64,000 nt of DNA from Sporisorium sorghi. Its lineage: Eukaryota > Basidiomycota > Ustilaginomycetes > Ustilaginales > Ustilaginaceae. A program made the translations under genes and the position numbers. Location: assembly GCA_023212695.1 (NCBI GenBank), contig JALCCG010000028.1, positions 1 through 64,000 on the forward strand. Direction: 5' to 3'. A model generated the notes under the pieces. It had not been told where the DNA came from and made no database searches. It worked only from the letters and a program-made list of their open reading frames with translations. This document shows, piece by piece, positions 52,181-60,581 of this stretch. Each line of letters begins with the position of its first letter. Positions within the stretch are counted from its first letter, which is position 1.

Positions 52181-52317
52181 GAATTATCCCTCCTGGATCT
52201 CTCTGAATCTAGCGTTCATTTACTAGTAGATTATGAGTGGAGTAGGAGAAGTAGAACCAATAGATAGAATTAGTGATAAGAATAACATCGATAATTAGGG
52301 TAAGAATTCCTATAAGA

Positions 52318-52354
52318 TTGAAAAAGGCACACTTAAAACACTACAATTTGTAGT
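52318..52354 (+). promoter_or_regulatory. murE-like gene promoter with BlaI-type box I
   Basis: -35 TTGAAA (52318-52323), 18-nt spacer, -10 TACAAT (52342-52347). Box I ACTACAATTTGTAGT (52340-52354) is identical to box D and covers the -10. Confidence 0.75.
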
Positions 52355-52402
52355 TTGTGTGGATCAATCAAATTTGATAACTAACATGCCAAAGGAGCTC
52401 AC

Positions 52403-53854
52403 ATGAATCTACACACAGCTTTGAAACCATTTGTGCAGGATTATACGACAATGGCAAACATGAACATTACAGGTGTTCAATTTCATTCGGGTAAGATACA
52501 ACAGGGGGATGTATTTGTGGCCATCAACGGGACCAAAGAAGATGGTCATCATTATATCCAAAGTGCGATAAAGGCGGGTGCTTCAGCCGTTGTTGGTGAA
52601 TATGAAATAACGGACTTACCTGTTCCATATTATCGTGTTTCAAATACACGGAGGGCCTTAGCTGCTCTTGTTGGTCACTTATACGATTTCCCTTCTCAGC
52701 ATCATGTAATGATCGGTATTACAGGTACAAACGGCAAAACCACCACTGCCCATATGCTTAAGCATATATTGGAATTTGCTGGCGTTACATGTACGCTCTT
52801 AGGCACTGTATTTCAAGAAATTAATGGACAAAAGGTGATATCGACACAAACAACACCAGATTCACTACAACTGAATAAATGGTTGAATCAAAGCGATGAC
52901 CAAGTGGTCATCATGGAAGTATCTTCACATGGAATTGATCAGGAGCGTATAGCCTTCATCGAATATGATTATGCGGTATTTACGAACCTTAGTCATGATC
53001 ACTTAGACTATCATAAGACTCTTGAAGATTACTTTGGAACTAAAGCTCGTTTATTTACTCAAATAAAGCAGAGCGGAGAATCCATTATATCGAGTCACAA
53101 TGATTGGGGTAAAAGGCTTATTGATCTTCTGGCTACTCAAAAAATGAGAGTACATACCTTTGGAAAAAGTGGTAACGACGATGTGCAGCTCACTAATATT
53201 GAATCAGAATTCCCTTTGACGTTTGAATTGAAACAAAGAGGTACGCACTATAGACTGGTTTTACCCATCCCAGGAATATACAATGCTTGGAACGCCGTAG
53301 CTGCTTGGTTAACAGCAAGTCGAATGGGGGTCGAGCCTGAAGTCATACAAAAGGCACTCTGTACATTCGCTGGTGTTCCTGGGCGCTTTGAAATTTTTAA
53401 ACATCCTTCAGGGGCAGAACTTATAGTTGACTATGCCCACACTCCTGACGGATTTCTCCAATTCCTCAGAACGATACATTCGCGTACAAATAACAGAGTC
53501 ATTCACATTTTCGGTTTTCGAGGGAATGGAGATCCAACAAAAAGAAAGGAGATGATCCGGATTTCTGTTGAAAACAACGATATGATTGTTTTAACTCTAG
53601 ATGATTTAAAGGGTGCAAATAAAAAAGAAATGTTGATGGAAATGAGAAGTTTAGTTAGTAATTACGGGAAAAGTAAATGCTTAATCATTGACGATCGTAC
53701 GGAGGCGATCGAATATGTTTGGAAAAAAGCCAAGAAAGATGATGTTGTTATAATTACCGGTAAGGGGCGAGAGTGTTATGAACAAAGATTCGCAATACCA
53801 AGTAAATCTGATATTGAAACGATTGAATATTTGTTAAAATCCACTGCCCCCTGA
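52403..53854 (+). CDS. murE: MurE-like UDP-MurNAc-tripeptide ligase paralogue
   Basis: A 483-aa Mur ligase with the three expected domains. GTNGKTT is at 108-114, the metal/substrate block VSSHGIDQERI follows, the carbamylated Lys lies in YFGTKARLF (Lys214), and VDYAHTPDG is at 343-350. The residue set that selects the third amino acid, DNPR in diaminopimelate enzymes, reads DDLKGANK (from residue 400), so substrate choice is unusual. It adds an amino acid to UDP-MurNAc-L-Ala-D-Glu or a related compound. AAAGGAG precedes the ATG. It is a single-gene unit and clearly an extra, regulated copy. Confidence 0.85.
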   Translation: MNLHTALKPFVQDYTTMANMNITGVQFHSGKIQQGDVFVAINGTKEDGHHYIQSAIKAGASAVVGEYEITDLPVPYYRVSNTRRALAALVGHLYDFPSQHHVMIGITGTNGKTTTAHMLKHILEFAGVTCTLLGTVFQEINGQKVISTQTTPDSLQLNKWLNQSDDQVVIMEVSSHGIDQERIAFIEYDYAVFTNLSHDHLDYHKTLEDYFGTKARLFTQIKQSGESIISSHNDWGKRLIDLLATQKMRVHTFGKSGNDDVQLTNIESEFPLTFELKQRGTHYRLVLPIPGIYNAWNAVAAWLTASRMGVEPEVIQKALCTFAGVPGRFEIFKHPSGAELIVDYAHTPDGFLQFLRTIHSRTNNRVIHIFGFRGNGDPTKRKEMIRISVENNDMIVLTLDDLKGANKKEMLMEMRSLVSNYGKSKCLIIDDRTEAIEYVWKKAKKDDVVIITGKGRECYEQRFAIPSKSDIETIEYLLKSTAP

Positions 53855-53900
53855 TGATTCTATATAAATGCCATAGAACTATGAAAATACGGGGAATTTG

Positions 53901-53940
53901 AACTCAATAGCACTATAATTCATAGTGTTATTGAGTTTTG
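53901..53940 (+). terminator. Terminator after murE-like gene
   Basis: AACTCAATA-G-CACTAT, loop AATTC, ATAGTG-T-TATTGAGTT followed by TTG/TTG. Its core happens to read ACTATAATTCATAGT. Confidence 0.85.
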
Positions 53941-53942
53941 TG

Positions 53943-53998
53943 TTGTCATAACCCGCTAATCTTACTATGTAATTTCATAGCTAATACCAATTTGTAGA
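53943..53998 (+). promoter_or_regulatory. Promoter of MotB-like gene with degenerate box
   Basis: -35 TTGTCA (53943-53948), 17-nt spacer, -10 TATGTA (53966-53971). CTATGTAATTTCATAG overlaps the -10, and ATACCAATTTGTAGA (53984-53998) matches the right half of the BlaI-type box. Confidence 0.45.
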
Positions 53999-54012
53999 TG
54001 GGAGGAACAAAC

Positions 54013-54795
54013 TTGATTAAAAAAAAACGCTATAATGAACACGAGGAACATGTTAATGAAGGTTGGTTGATTCCTTATGCCGATTTGTTAACCTTGTTGC
54101 TAGCACTATTTATTGTGTTGTATGCAATGAGTTCAATAGATGCGAAGAAATATGAAGAGATGAGTAAAGCATTCAGTACATATTTTAGTTCTGGTTCGGG
54201 GGTATTGTCACAGTCTGGAATTATAGAATCTGATATGAGAATGGATAGTACAGTAAACGTTAAGCAAACTATCGATAGAAGTATTACCAAGCAAATAAAC
54301 ACATTAGTCAATTTAGAGCAGATAGATCTTGAAAAGATACAGAAGAAGATCGATTCATTCATACAAACAAGTGGTTTTGAAACTAAGATTCGAACGAGTT
54401 TGACTAAAACGGAATTAACTATAATGATTAGTGATACTACATTGTATAATTCTGGTGAATCTGTTATAAAACCTGAATCACGGGCCATTGTTATGGCTAT
54501 ATCCATGATTTTAGAAGAAACTGAAGATTATAATATAATCGTCGCAGGACATACCGATAATGTGCCGATTAGTAATAGCGAATTTGATTCAAATTGGGAA
54601 TTAAGTCAGAAGCGAGCGCTTCGATTCATGGATATTTTGCTTCAAAATAATAAAATGGATCCGGAAAGATTTCAGATTGTTGGCTTTGGAGAATTTCGTC
54701 CAAAAACCACAAACACTACCTCTGAGGGGAGGGCAATGAATCGGCGTGTGGAGGTATCCCTTGTACGAAGATTCGTTATAGATAAACAACTTTAA
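54013..54795 (+). CDS. Solo MotB/OmpA-type peptidoglycan-binding membrane protein
   Basis: A 260-aa protein: one membrane helix with a channel-type Asp (WLIPYADLLTLLLALFIVLYAMSS, Asp near residue 24), a linker and a C-terminal OmpA domain (VAGHTDNVPISNSEFDSNWELSQKRA; GFGEFRPKTTNTTSEGRAMNRRVEV). It would anchor to peptidoglycan. MotB normally pairs with MotA, but no motA is next to it; here the protein may work as a wall anchor or stress channel. TTG 54013 has GGAGG about 7 nt upstream. Confidence 0.88.
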   Translation: MIKKKRYNEHEEHVNEGWLIPYADLLTLLLALFIVLYAMSSIDAKKYEEMSKAFSTYFSSGSGVLSQSGIIESDMRMDSTVNVKQTIDRSITKQINTLVNLEQIDLEKIQKKIDSFIQTSGFETKIRTSLTKTELTIMISDTTLYNSGESVIKPESRAIVMAISMILEETEDYNIIVAGHTDNVPISNSEFDSNWELSQKRALRFMDILLQNNKMDPERFQIVGFGEFRPKTTNTTSEGRAMNRRVEVSLVRRFVIDKQL

Positions 54796-54894
54796 TTTCT
54801 ATTGATCAAAGAAGGCTAGAATGGCCTTATGTTTTAAATAATGGTACCGTAAAAAAATTCATTTAGACCAAAGCTAAATCTATAACACTAATTT

Positions 54895-54928
54895 AAACGC
54901 TCAAGATATTAAAAATCTGAGCGTTTTT
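54895..54928 (+). terminator. Terminator after MotB-like gene
   Basis: AAACGCTCA (54895-54903) and TGAGCGTTT (54918-54926) with TTT after. Confidence 0.85.
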
Positions 54929-54994
54929 GTTATTTGCTGTGAAACCGTTTGATTATGAGCAGGGAATCAAAGTCAAATAAAAAATAAAAATATG

Positions 54995-55022
54995 TTGACA
55001 ATATAGGGTAGGGGGCTATACT
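54995..55022 (+). promoter_or_regulatory. CsoR box and promoter (site 4) before the MFS pump
   Basis: -35 TTGACA (54995-55000), ATATAGGGTAGGGGGCTATA (55001-55020), -10 TATACT (55017-55022), 16-nt spacer. It nearly repeats the csoR and copZ sites, so the pump should be induced by copper. Confidence 0.8.
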
Positions 55023-55146
55023 ATAAAAGCAGTCAATCTCCGGTAAATTATGGCATATAATTAACTTCACTTTTTGACGGCCGTCGAAAGCGTTAATTTT
55101 GGATTGATGAAATCCGGAGATATGTAGCTAAAGGAGGATAAAACAA

Positions 55147-56595
55147 ATGTCTAAACAAGGACAGAGTCTTTCGCAAGCAGATCCAAGACGATGGATGGCA
55201 CTAGCATTATTATGTCTTGCGAATTTTATGGTGATTATGGATACTTCGATTATCGGAGTTGCGTTACCGGCAATTCAAGAAGCGCTAGGATATACACAGG
55301 AAAGTTTACAGTGGGTATTTAATGCCTATGTAATATTCTTCGGAGGGTTATTACTACTAGGTGGTCGTTTATCCGACCTCTTTGGACAAAGACGCATGTT
55401 CATGTGGGGATTTTTGATTCTTACATTAGCATCTTTACTTGCGGGCTTTGCTTGGAACGATGATTCACTAAACATCGGTCGTGCACTGCAAGGATTCGGT
55501 TCCGCGTTAATAGCACCTTCGGCTCTCACCATTGTGATGATGCTTTTTAGCGGTAATCCTAAGGAATTGGGCAAGGCACTGGGCTTCTGGGGAGCTTCCG
55601 CAGCTGCTGGAGGATCCGCTGGTGTATTTTTGGGTGGTGTTATTACAGAGTGGCTGAGTTGGCAATGGACATTTCTAATTAACGTACCAGTTGGTATCCT
55701 TGCATTAATTTTATCTCCCGGTCTTCTAGCGAAAGGTACACGAAGAAAAGGAAGTATTGACATTGCAGGCTCCATCTCTGTAACAGCATCTTTGGTTCTG
55801 ATCGTGTATGGAATTGTAACTGCAGAACATAATGGATGGGGTGCACCAATCACCATATGGACCCTTATCGCTGGGCTGATATTGTTCGTTCTTTTTCTAA
55901 TCATTCAGTTAAACAAAAAGGAACCACTGGTTCCGCTTGGAATCTTTAAAGCACCAAACCTGGCTGCTGGCAATATTGCGCTTATCATGCTGTCAGGTGG
56001 TTGGATTCCATTATGGTACTTCCTGAACTTGTACATGCAGCAAATATTAAAGTTTTCCGCTTTCGCGGGTGGGGTTGGACTGCTTCCGATGACCATTTTG
56101 ATTGCCATCTTCATGATCGTTATTACAGGCAAGTTGATTGGGAAATTTGGTATAAAAGCAAACATTGTGATTGGGTTGACGGCCCTTGGCGGTTCGATGC
56201 TCATGTTCTCAAGTAATACGCCTGTAGACGGCAGTTTCCTTATCAATGTACTTCCAGCTTCGCTTTTGGGTGCTCTCGGGATGTCTCTAGCCTACATTCC
56301 TTCTATGATGGCCGCGATGTCGGGAGCGAAGCCAGAAGAAGCCGGTCTTGCATCCGGCCTAGCGAATACAAGCTATCAGATAGGTTCTGCTATTAGCCTA
56401 GCAATCATGGTTGCCATTGCCGCATCAGCTACTTCTTCCACGACGGGTGCCAACCCTGTAGAAGCACTAAATGATGGTTTTCAACAAGCATTCTTTTGGT
56501 CAGGTATGGTTGCTTTTGCGGGTGCGATATTAGCTTTGATGTTTATCCGCTCGCCTAAACAGGCGGATTCGTCGAACGTACCGAAAGCTATGTAA
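55147..56595 (+). CDS. DHA2-family MFS efflux pump
   Basis: A 482-aa transporter with 14 predicted helices. Motif A is LGGRLSDLFGQRRMF and the start is WMALALLCLANFMVIMDTSIIGVALP, as in EmrB/QacA drug pumps. Export of a drug, siderophore-like or copper-binding compound is possible. AAAGGAGG lies 7-8 nt upstream. Unlike most of its family no TetR gene is adjacent; instead it sits behind a CsoR box. Confidence 0.9.
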   Translation: MSKQGQSLSQADPRRWMALALLCLANFMVIMDTSIIGVALPAIQEALGYTQESLQWVFNAYVIFFGGLLLLGGRLSDLFGQRRMFMWGFLILTLASLLAGFAWNDDSLNIGRALQGFGSALIAPSALTIVMMLFSGNPKELGKALGFWGASAAAGGSAGVFLGGVITEWLSWQWTFLINVPVGILALILSPGLLAKGTRRKGSIDIAGSISVTASLVLIVYGIVTAEHNGWGAPITIWTLIAGLILFVLFLIIQLNKKEPLVPLGIFKAPNLAAGNIALIMLSGGWIPLWYFLNLYMQQILKFSAFAGGVGLLPMTILIAIFMIVITGKLIGKFGIKANIVIGLTALGGSMLMFSSNTPVDGSFLINVLPASLLGALGMSLAYIPSMMAAMSGAKPEEAGLASGLANTSYQIGSAISLAIMVAIAASATSSTTGANPVEALNDGFQQAFFWSGMVAFAGAILALMFIRSPKQADSSNVPKAM

Positions 56596-56739
56596 TTGTT
56601 GCTCTAACTGATCTCGATAATGAATATATTTTTTACAGAGAGGGTAAACCAATAATAATGTCACTGTTAAGGTTAAGGATATATTTTCAATGACTTTGTA
56701 CTAAACAGGGCAAAATTCTTTACATGAAGGGAGTTAATT

Positions 56740-57315
56740 ATGTTGAAGAAGAGAATTAGACCAATGGCTGTATTATTAATATTCATGTCCCTTTTATTAG
56801 TATTGGGGGCCTGCGGCAACGCTAATAATAATGACCCCGAAAGTCCAGATAATGCGGGGGAAATGGATCATGGTAACATGGAACACACTGGCTCTGGAGA
56901 AGTGCCTAAAGGTTTGAAAGAAGCAAAGAATCCAACCTATGGAATCGGAACACAAGCGATTATTGAATCAGATCACATGGCTGGTATGAAAGGGGCAACG
57001 GCAAAGATTGTGGGAGCATATGATACCACGGTGTACACTATTTCTTATACACCAACGAATGGTGGTGAAGTAGTGAAGAATCACAAATGGGTCATCCATG
57101 AAGAATTACAAAATGCAGGCGAGGCTCCATTAAAACCAGGAACTGAAGTGGTTGTAAATGCAGATCATATGGAGGGTATGAAAGGAGCAACGGCTGAAAT
57201 TGATTCGGCTGAGAAAACGACAGTATATATGGTGGATTTCACTCCTACTACCGGTGGAGAAGAAGTTAAAAATCATCAATGGGTAACAGAAAGTGAGCTA
57301 TCCCCTGTTAAATAA
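56740..57315 (+). CDS. ydhK: YdhK-like copper-binding lipoprotein (two DUF1541 domains)
   Basis: A 191-aa lipoprotein. The signal peptide ends in the lipobox LGAC (about residue 25). A Met/His linker (EMDHGNMEHTG) precedes two similar domains, each with DHMxGMKGATA and a KNHKWV or KNHQWV end. It is probably tethered outside the membrane and binds copper through Met/His. ATG 56740 has GAAGGGAG upstream. It is followed by a terminator. An extra Lgt copy in the window could act on it. Confidence 0.9.
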   Translation: MLKKRIRPMAVLLIFMSLLLVLGACGNANNNDPESPDNAGEMDHGNMEHTGSGEVPKGLKEAKNPTYGIGTQAIIESDHMAGMKGATAKIVGAYDTTVYTISYTPTNGGEVVKNHKWVIHEELQNAGEAPLKPGTEVVVNADHMEGMKGATAEIDSAEKTTVYMVDFTPTTGGEEVKNHQWVTESELSPVK

Positions 57316-57326
57316 TGTTAAACATA

Positions 57327-57364
57327 AGGAGAGCTTAATCATAATTGATTGAGCTCTCTTTTAT
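57327..57364 (+). terminator. Terminator after ydhK-like gene
   Basis: GGAGAGCTTAATCA and TGATTGAGCTCTCTT arms, then TTTATT. Confidence 0.8.
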
Positions 57365-58075
57365 TGCTGATTTTATTTCGATGATTTATTTCTTTCTCGA
57401 TATTCGAAAGTGATATAGAGGGTTCCTTAGTACAGGTCATTCAAACATATCTTTTATGCCTAATTTTAACTACTAGTTCTCCGCCGAAGGACACTTAAGA
57501 TGATAAGTAAGAGCGCAATAATTCCAATAAATGCGGACAAAATGCATCTACCTCCTACAATAATCCATATTTCAAAGACTTCTCCTTTTAAAGATGAAGC
57601 ATTTGAACGAATCAAGGATAATAATTCATATGATTACTTTTCATTTCAGTTAACACTACGGTATGTCAATGTAGCATATTCTGCTCTTTCTTGAATGTGC
57701 GGAAAATCAGCAAAATCAAGTTGGGGTGGAACATACGCCATGCCCACTATGGGTGAACTGCTGCTTTTTCTGCCGTGGCTGTTCACGGTGTCATTGCTAA
57801 AGAGGTATACATAATGGATGAAGAGAACGATCCTCGCCTATGTTTGAAGAATATGTCGGAGGACAAGAACATATATGGATATGAAGTCGCGGAAGTGGCT
57901 TTTTTGTGGGGCTCGTCACTTACAGTCAAAGCAGCAAAAATCCGGGGCTAATTAAAATTAGTCCCGGAAAGGGTTGAGGGCTGCGGGTCGGTGAGTAGTG
58001 TCATACCATTTATCATTAAGGCGTAAGATACAGTCAAAGAGACGCGTTCTAGGTATATCCTTCTGAATCCTTTCG
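57365..58075. other. Long non-coding or degraded stretch
   Basis: No gene is well supported. A frame without a start (57757-57952) reads AAFSAVAVHGVIAKEVYIMD and ENDPRLCLKNMSEDKNIYG, ending at a stop inside an inverted repeat CCGGGGCTAAT/ATTAGTCCCGG (57942-57967). It looks like the 3' end of a lost gene with its terminator; I do not recognise the family. A 64-aa frame at 57500 has no ribosome site. Confidence 0.4.
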
Positions 58076-58303
58076 TTAAGATTTACCTTTCATCATTTCT
58101 TCCATTCGTCTACATCTTTCTTCAATACTGTCTACGGTACGTTTAATTTCATTTGTCGTCATCATATGCTGCTTCATCATGTTCATCATTTCCTTCATAG
58201 GTTCAGACATCATCATATTTTCTGCTGCCATCATCTCCTGACGCATGGGTGGTACGGATCGAGACGGCGGATAATACCAGGTATTGGGATACACATAATA
58301 CAC
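58076..58303 (-). CDS. Met-rich small protein
   Basis: About 75 aa. AAGGAGAG lies 9 nt before GTG 58303, giving a protein that starts YYVYPNTWYYPPSRSVPP and continues MRQEMMAAENMMMSEPMKEM, then NMMKQHMMTTNEIKRTVD. About a fifth of the residues are Met. Met-rich soluble peptides can bind Cu(I). An open extension upstream (to 58366) lacks a better start. The gene is divergent from the SHOCT gene at 58510 and lies within the copper cluster. No family recognised. Confidence 0.6.
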   Translation of the reverse strand: MYYVYPNTWYYPPSRSVPPMRQEMMAAENMMMSEPMKEMMNMMKQHMMTTNEIKRTVDSIEERCRRMEEMMKGKS

Positions 58304-58509
58304 TTTTCTGATCTCTCCTTTTTTGATTTCTTCACCATTGTATGACCACGACAAGGCAAATGCCATTGATGAAAAAGCCCAATCTAGGAAAAACCATTCA
58401 TGTAAAAAAATTCAGTGCCTCCCTGGAGTAAGGACATTGATGGGGCTTTTGTGGAAATACTGAACTTTGTAAACCATGCAAGGAAATTTTTTTCGAGGTG
58501 AAAAATAAC

Positions 58510-58740
58510 ATGATGATAAATATGAATAACTCGTTCATGATGATGTGTATGTTGCTCATGTTTTTAGGTGTGCTTATACTGATTGTTGCAGTAGGCGTGG
58601 CGGTTTATTGGGTAGTTGCTTCACTGACAAGAAATAACAGGACGAAGAACTACCCCATAATGATCCTAGCGGAGCGGTATGCAAAAGGTGAAATCACGGA
58701 AGAAGAATTTAAACAACGAAAAACGATCATCGAAGAGTAG
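58510..58740 (+). CDS. Small SHOCT-domain membrane protein 2
   Basis: A 76-aa protein with a Met/Asn-rich start (MMINMNNSFMMMCMLL), one membrane helix and a C-terminal SHOCT motif (LAERYAKGEITEEEFKQRKTI). It parallels the gene at 25586 in layout and length, suggesting a recurrent copper-associated accessory protein. ATG 58510 has GAGGTG about 9 nt upstream. A terminator follows. Confidence 0.8.
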   Translation: MMINMNNSFMMMCMLLMFLGVLILIVAVGVAVYWVVASLTRNNRTKNYPIMILAERYAKGEITEEEFKQRKTIIEE

Positions 58741-58749
58741 ACATCAACA

Positions 58750-58781
58750 GACCAGCTGATAAACCATCCAGCTGGTCTTTT
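58750..58781 (+). terminator. Terminator after SHOCT gene
   Basis: GACCAGCTG (58750-58758) and CAGCTGGTC (58769-58777) followed by TTTTC. Confidence 0.88.
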
Positions 58782-58872
58782 CATTATTTCTAATTTCAAA
58801 AAGTTTTTCTTCATAAATTCAACACAAATTTTAGATATATTGATGAAGAGAAAAATCAAAAGGAGGTTCATG

Positions 58873-60576
58873 ATGAAGGGTAAACTAAAATTATTCCTCG
58901 CTGTTGGTGCAATTAGTGTCATCGTGGCGGGTTGTGCAAATGCAAATAGTCAAAATGGGATGAAAGGTACAGATCAACCCAAGATGAACATGGGGGATTC
59001 TCAACAAAATACGAGTCAAAACAAAGAGCAGTCAGGGGACATGAAATTGACGCAAGCGACTCCTGTTGCAGATGGGAAGGAATTTACGATTACCGCACAA
59101 GCGAGCAACTTGAAAGTATCGGATGATGTGACCTTGCCTGTTTGGACGTTTAACAATTCGGTACCTGGCCCACAGATTCGTGTGAAGGTTGGGGACACCG
59201 TAAAAGTTAAATTGAAGAATGAATTGGAGGAGCCTGTTTCAATACACTGGCATGGCTACCCGGTTCCAAATAATATGGACGGTATTCCAGGCGTAACGCA
59301 AGATGCAGTGGCTGCAGGTAAGGAATTCACATATGAATTTAAAGCAACGGTCCCAGGAACCTACTGGTATCATTCGCACCAAGATAGCGTAAATCAGCTG
59401 GATAAGGGCTTGTATGGTACGTTAATCGTGGAAGATCCCAGCGAGAGTTATGACCGTGATTATACGATTGTACTCGATGAATGGATGAGCTCAGGTGAGA
59501 TGGATATGAGCAACAACGAAGACATGGAAGGTATGGATCATAGCCAAATGGATATGGGCGATACGAGCAACAATGAAGACATGCAGGGAATGGATCACAG
59601 TCAGATGGATATGGGCAATACGAGCAACAATGAAGACATGGAGGGGATGGATCACAGCCAAATGGACATGGGCGATACCAGCAACATGACAGAGATGGCT
59701 GGGCATGATATGAGCATGTATGATGTGTATACCATGAATGGGAAAACAGGTGATGCAATCGACAAGCTCACCGTAAAGAAAGGGGATAAAGTCCGTATTC
59801 GATTGGTCAATGCGGGTTACATTACGCACACGATACATTTACATGGGCATGAGTTCAAAGTCATTGCATCTGATGGACAGCCTGTTAATAGTCCAGCCGT
59901 GATCACCGATCAAGGCATTGCAATCGCGCCTGGCGAACGCTATGATCTCGAATTTACTGCTAATAACCCAGGATCATGGCTATTAGAAGAACATGGAAAA
60001 GAGGACCGCGTGAAGAACATGCGTGCAGTCATTGAGTATGAAGGAGTACCCGACAGACCCGACGCTTCGAACGCAAACGAAGAGCTGCCGACCTTTGATC
60101 TAACCAAATACGGTCAGCAAGCAAGAACCAATTTTTCTTTGGATCAGAAATTTGATCAAGACGTGAAGCTAGATCTGAACACGGAAATGAAAGCCGGAGA
60201 AATGGTTTACACCATTAATGGAAAGCTATTTCCTGATACCGATCCAATTAAAGTAGATAAAGGGGATAAGGTGAAAGTAACCTTCGTGAATAACTCGAAG
60301 ACCGATGATCATCCGATGCACTTGCACGGGCACTTCTTCCAAGTGTTAAGCAAGAACGGAAAACCGCTCGAAGGAACACCAGTTATCAAAGACACGCTGA
60401 ATGTAAAGCCTGGCGAAGAATATGTGGTCGCATTTGAAGCCGATAATCCTGGGGATTGGATGTTCCACTGCCATGATCTGCATCATGCGTCCGCAGGTAT
60501 GGTTACGGACGTCATGTACAATGGATACAATAGCAATTACACACCTGACCCTACCGTAGGAAATAAGCCTGAATAA
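58873..60576 (+). CDS. Multicopper oxidase lipoprotein with Met/His repeats
   Basis: A 567-aa protein. Signal peptide with lipobox VAGC (about residue 22). Copper ligands: HWHG and WYHSHQ in domain 1, then HPMHLHGHFF and WMFHCHDLHHASAGM near the end (type 1 site His-Cys-His-Met). Between domains 1 and 2, three 19-residue repeats (NNEDMEGMDHSQMDMGDTS type) add Met/His copper ligands. It likely oxidises Cu(I) outside the membrane, as CueO/CopA-type enzymes do. AGGAGG is 6 nt before ATG 58873. Terminator follows. Confidence 0.93.
   Translation: MKGKLKLFLAVGAISVIVAGCANANSQNGMKGTDQPKMNMGDSQQNTSQNKEQSGDMKLTQATPVADGKEFTITAQASNLKVSDDVTLPVWTFNNSVPGPQIRVKVGDTVKVKLKNELEEPVSIHWHGYPVPNNMDGIPGVTQDAVAAGKEFTYEFKATVPGTYWYHSHQDSVNQLDKGLYGTLIVEDPSESYDRDYTIVLDEWMSSGEMDMSNNEDMEGMDHSQMDMGDTSNNEDMQGMDHSQMDMGNTSNNEDMEGMDHSQMDMGDTSNMTEMAGHDMSMYDVYTMNGKTGDAIDKLTVKKGDKVRIRLVNAGYITHTIHLHGHEFKVIASDGQPVNSPAVITDQGIAIAPGERYDLEFTANNPGSWLLEEHGKEDRVKNMRAVIEYEGVPDRPDASNANEELPTFDLTKYGQQARTNFSLDQKFDQDVKLDLNTEMKAGEMVYTINGKLFPDTDPIKVDKGDKVKVTFVNNSKTDDHPMHLHGHFFQVLSKNGKPLEGTPVIKDTLNVKPGEEYVVAFEADNPGDWMFHCHDLHHASAGMVTDVMYNGYNSNYTPDPTVGNKPE
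59509..59679 (+). repeat. Three tandem 57-bp repeats inside the oxidase gene
   Basis: Units begin at about 59509, 59566 and 59623, each opening GAGCAACAA and containing GAAGACATG and ATGGATCA. Each encodes 19 residues rich in Met, His and Asp. A fourth partial copy begins at about 59680 (CAGCAACATGACAGAGATGG). Confidence 0.9.
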
Positions 60577-60581
60577 TCAAT

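Noticed and set aside
53912..53926. ACTATAATTCATAGT, resembling a BlaI-type box
   Set aside because: It is the core of a long terminator hairpin after the murE-like gene and has no promoter next to it.
57500..57694. 64-codon plus-strand frame
   Set aside because: No ribosome site and no family likeness; retained only as part of the degraded region.
59509..59680. Possible CRISPR-like direct repeats
   Set aside because: Units are contiguous with no spacers and are in-frame coding repeats.
59339..59838. Long minus-strand frames opposite the oxidase repeats
   Set aside because: They are mirror images of the Met/His repeats in the true gene and carry only repeated Cys/His/Ser without a start signal.
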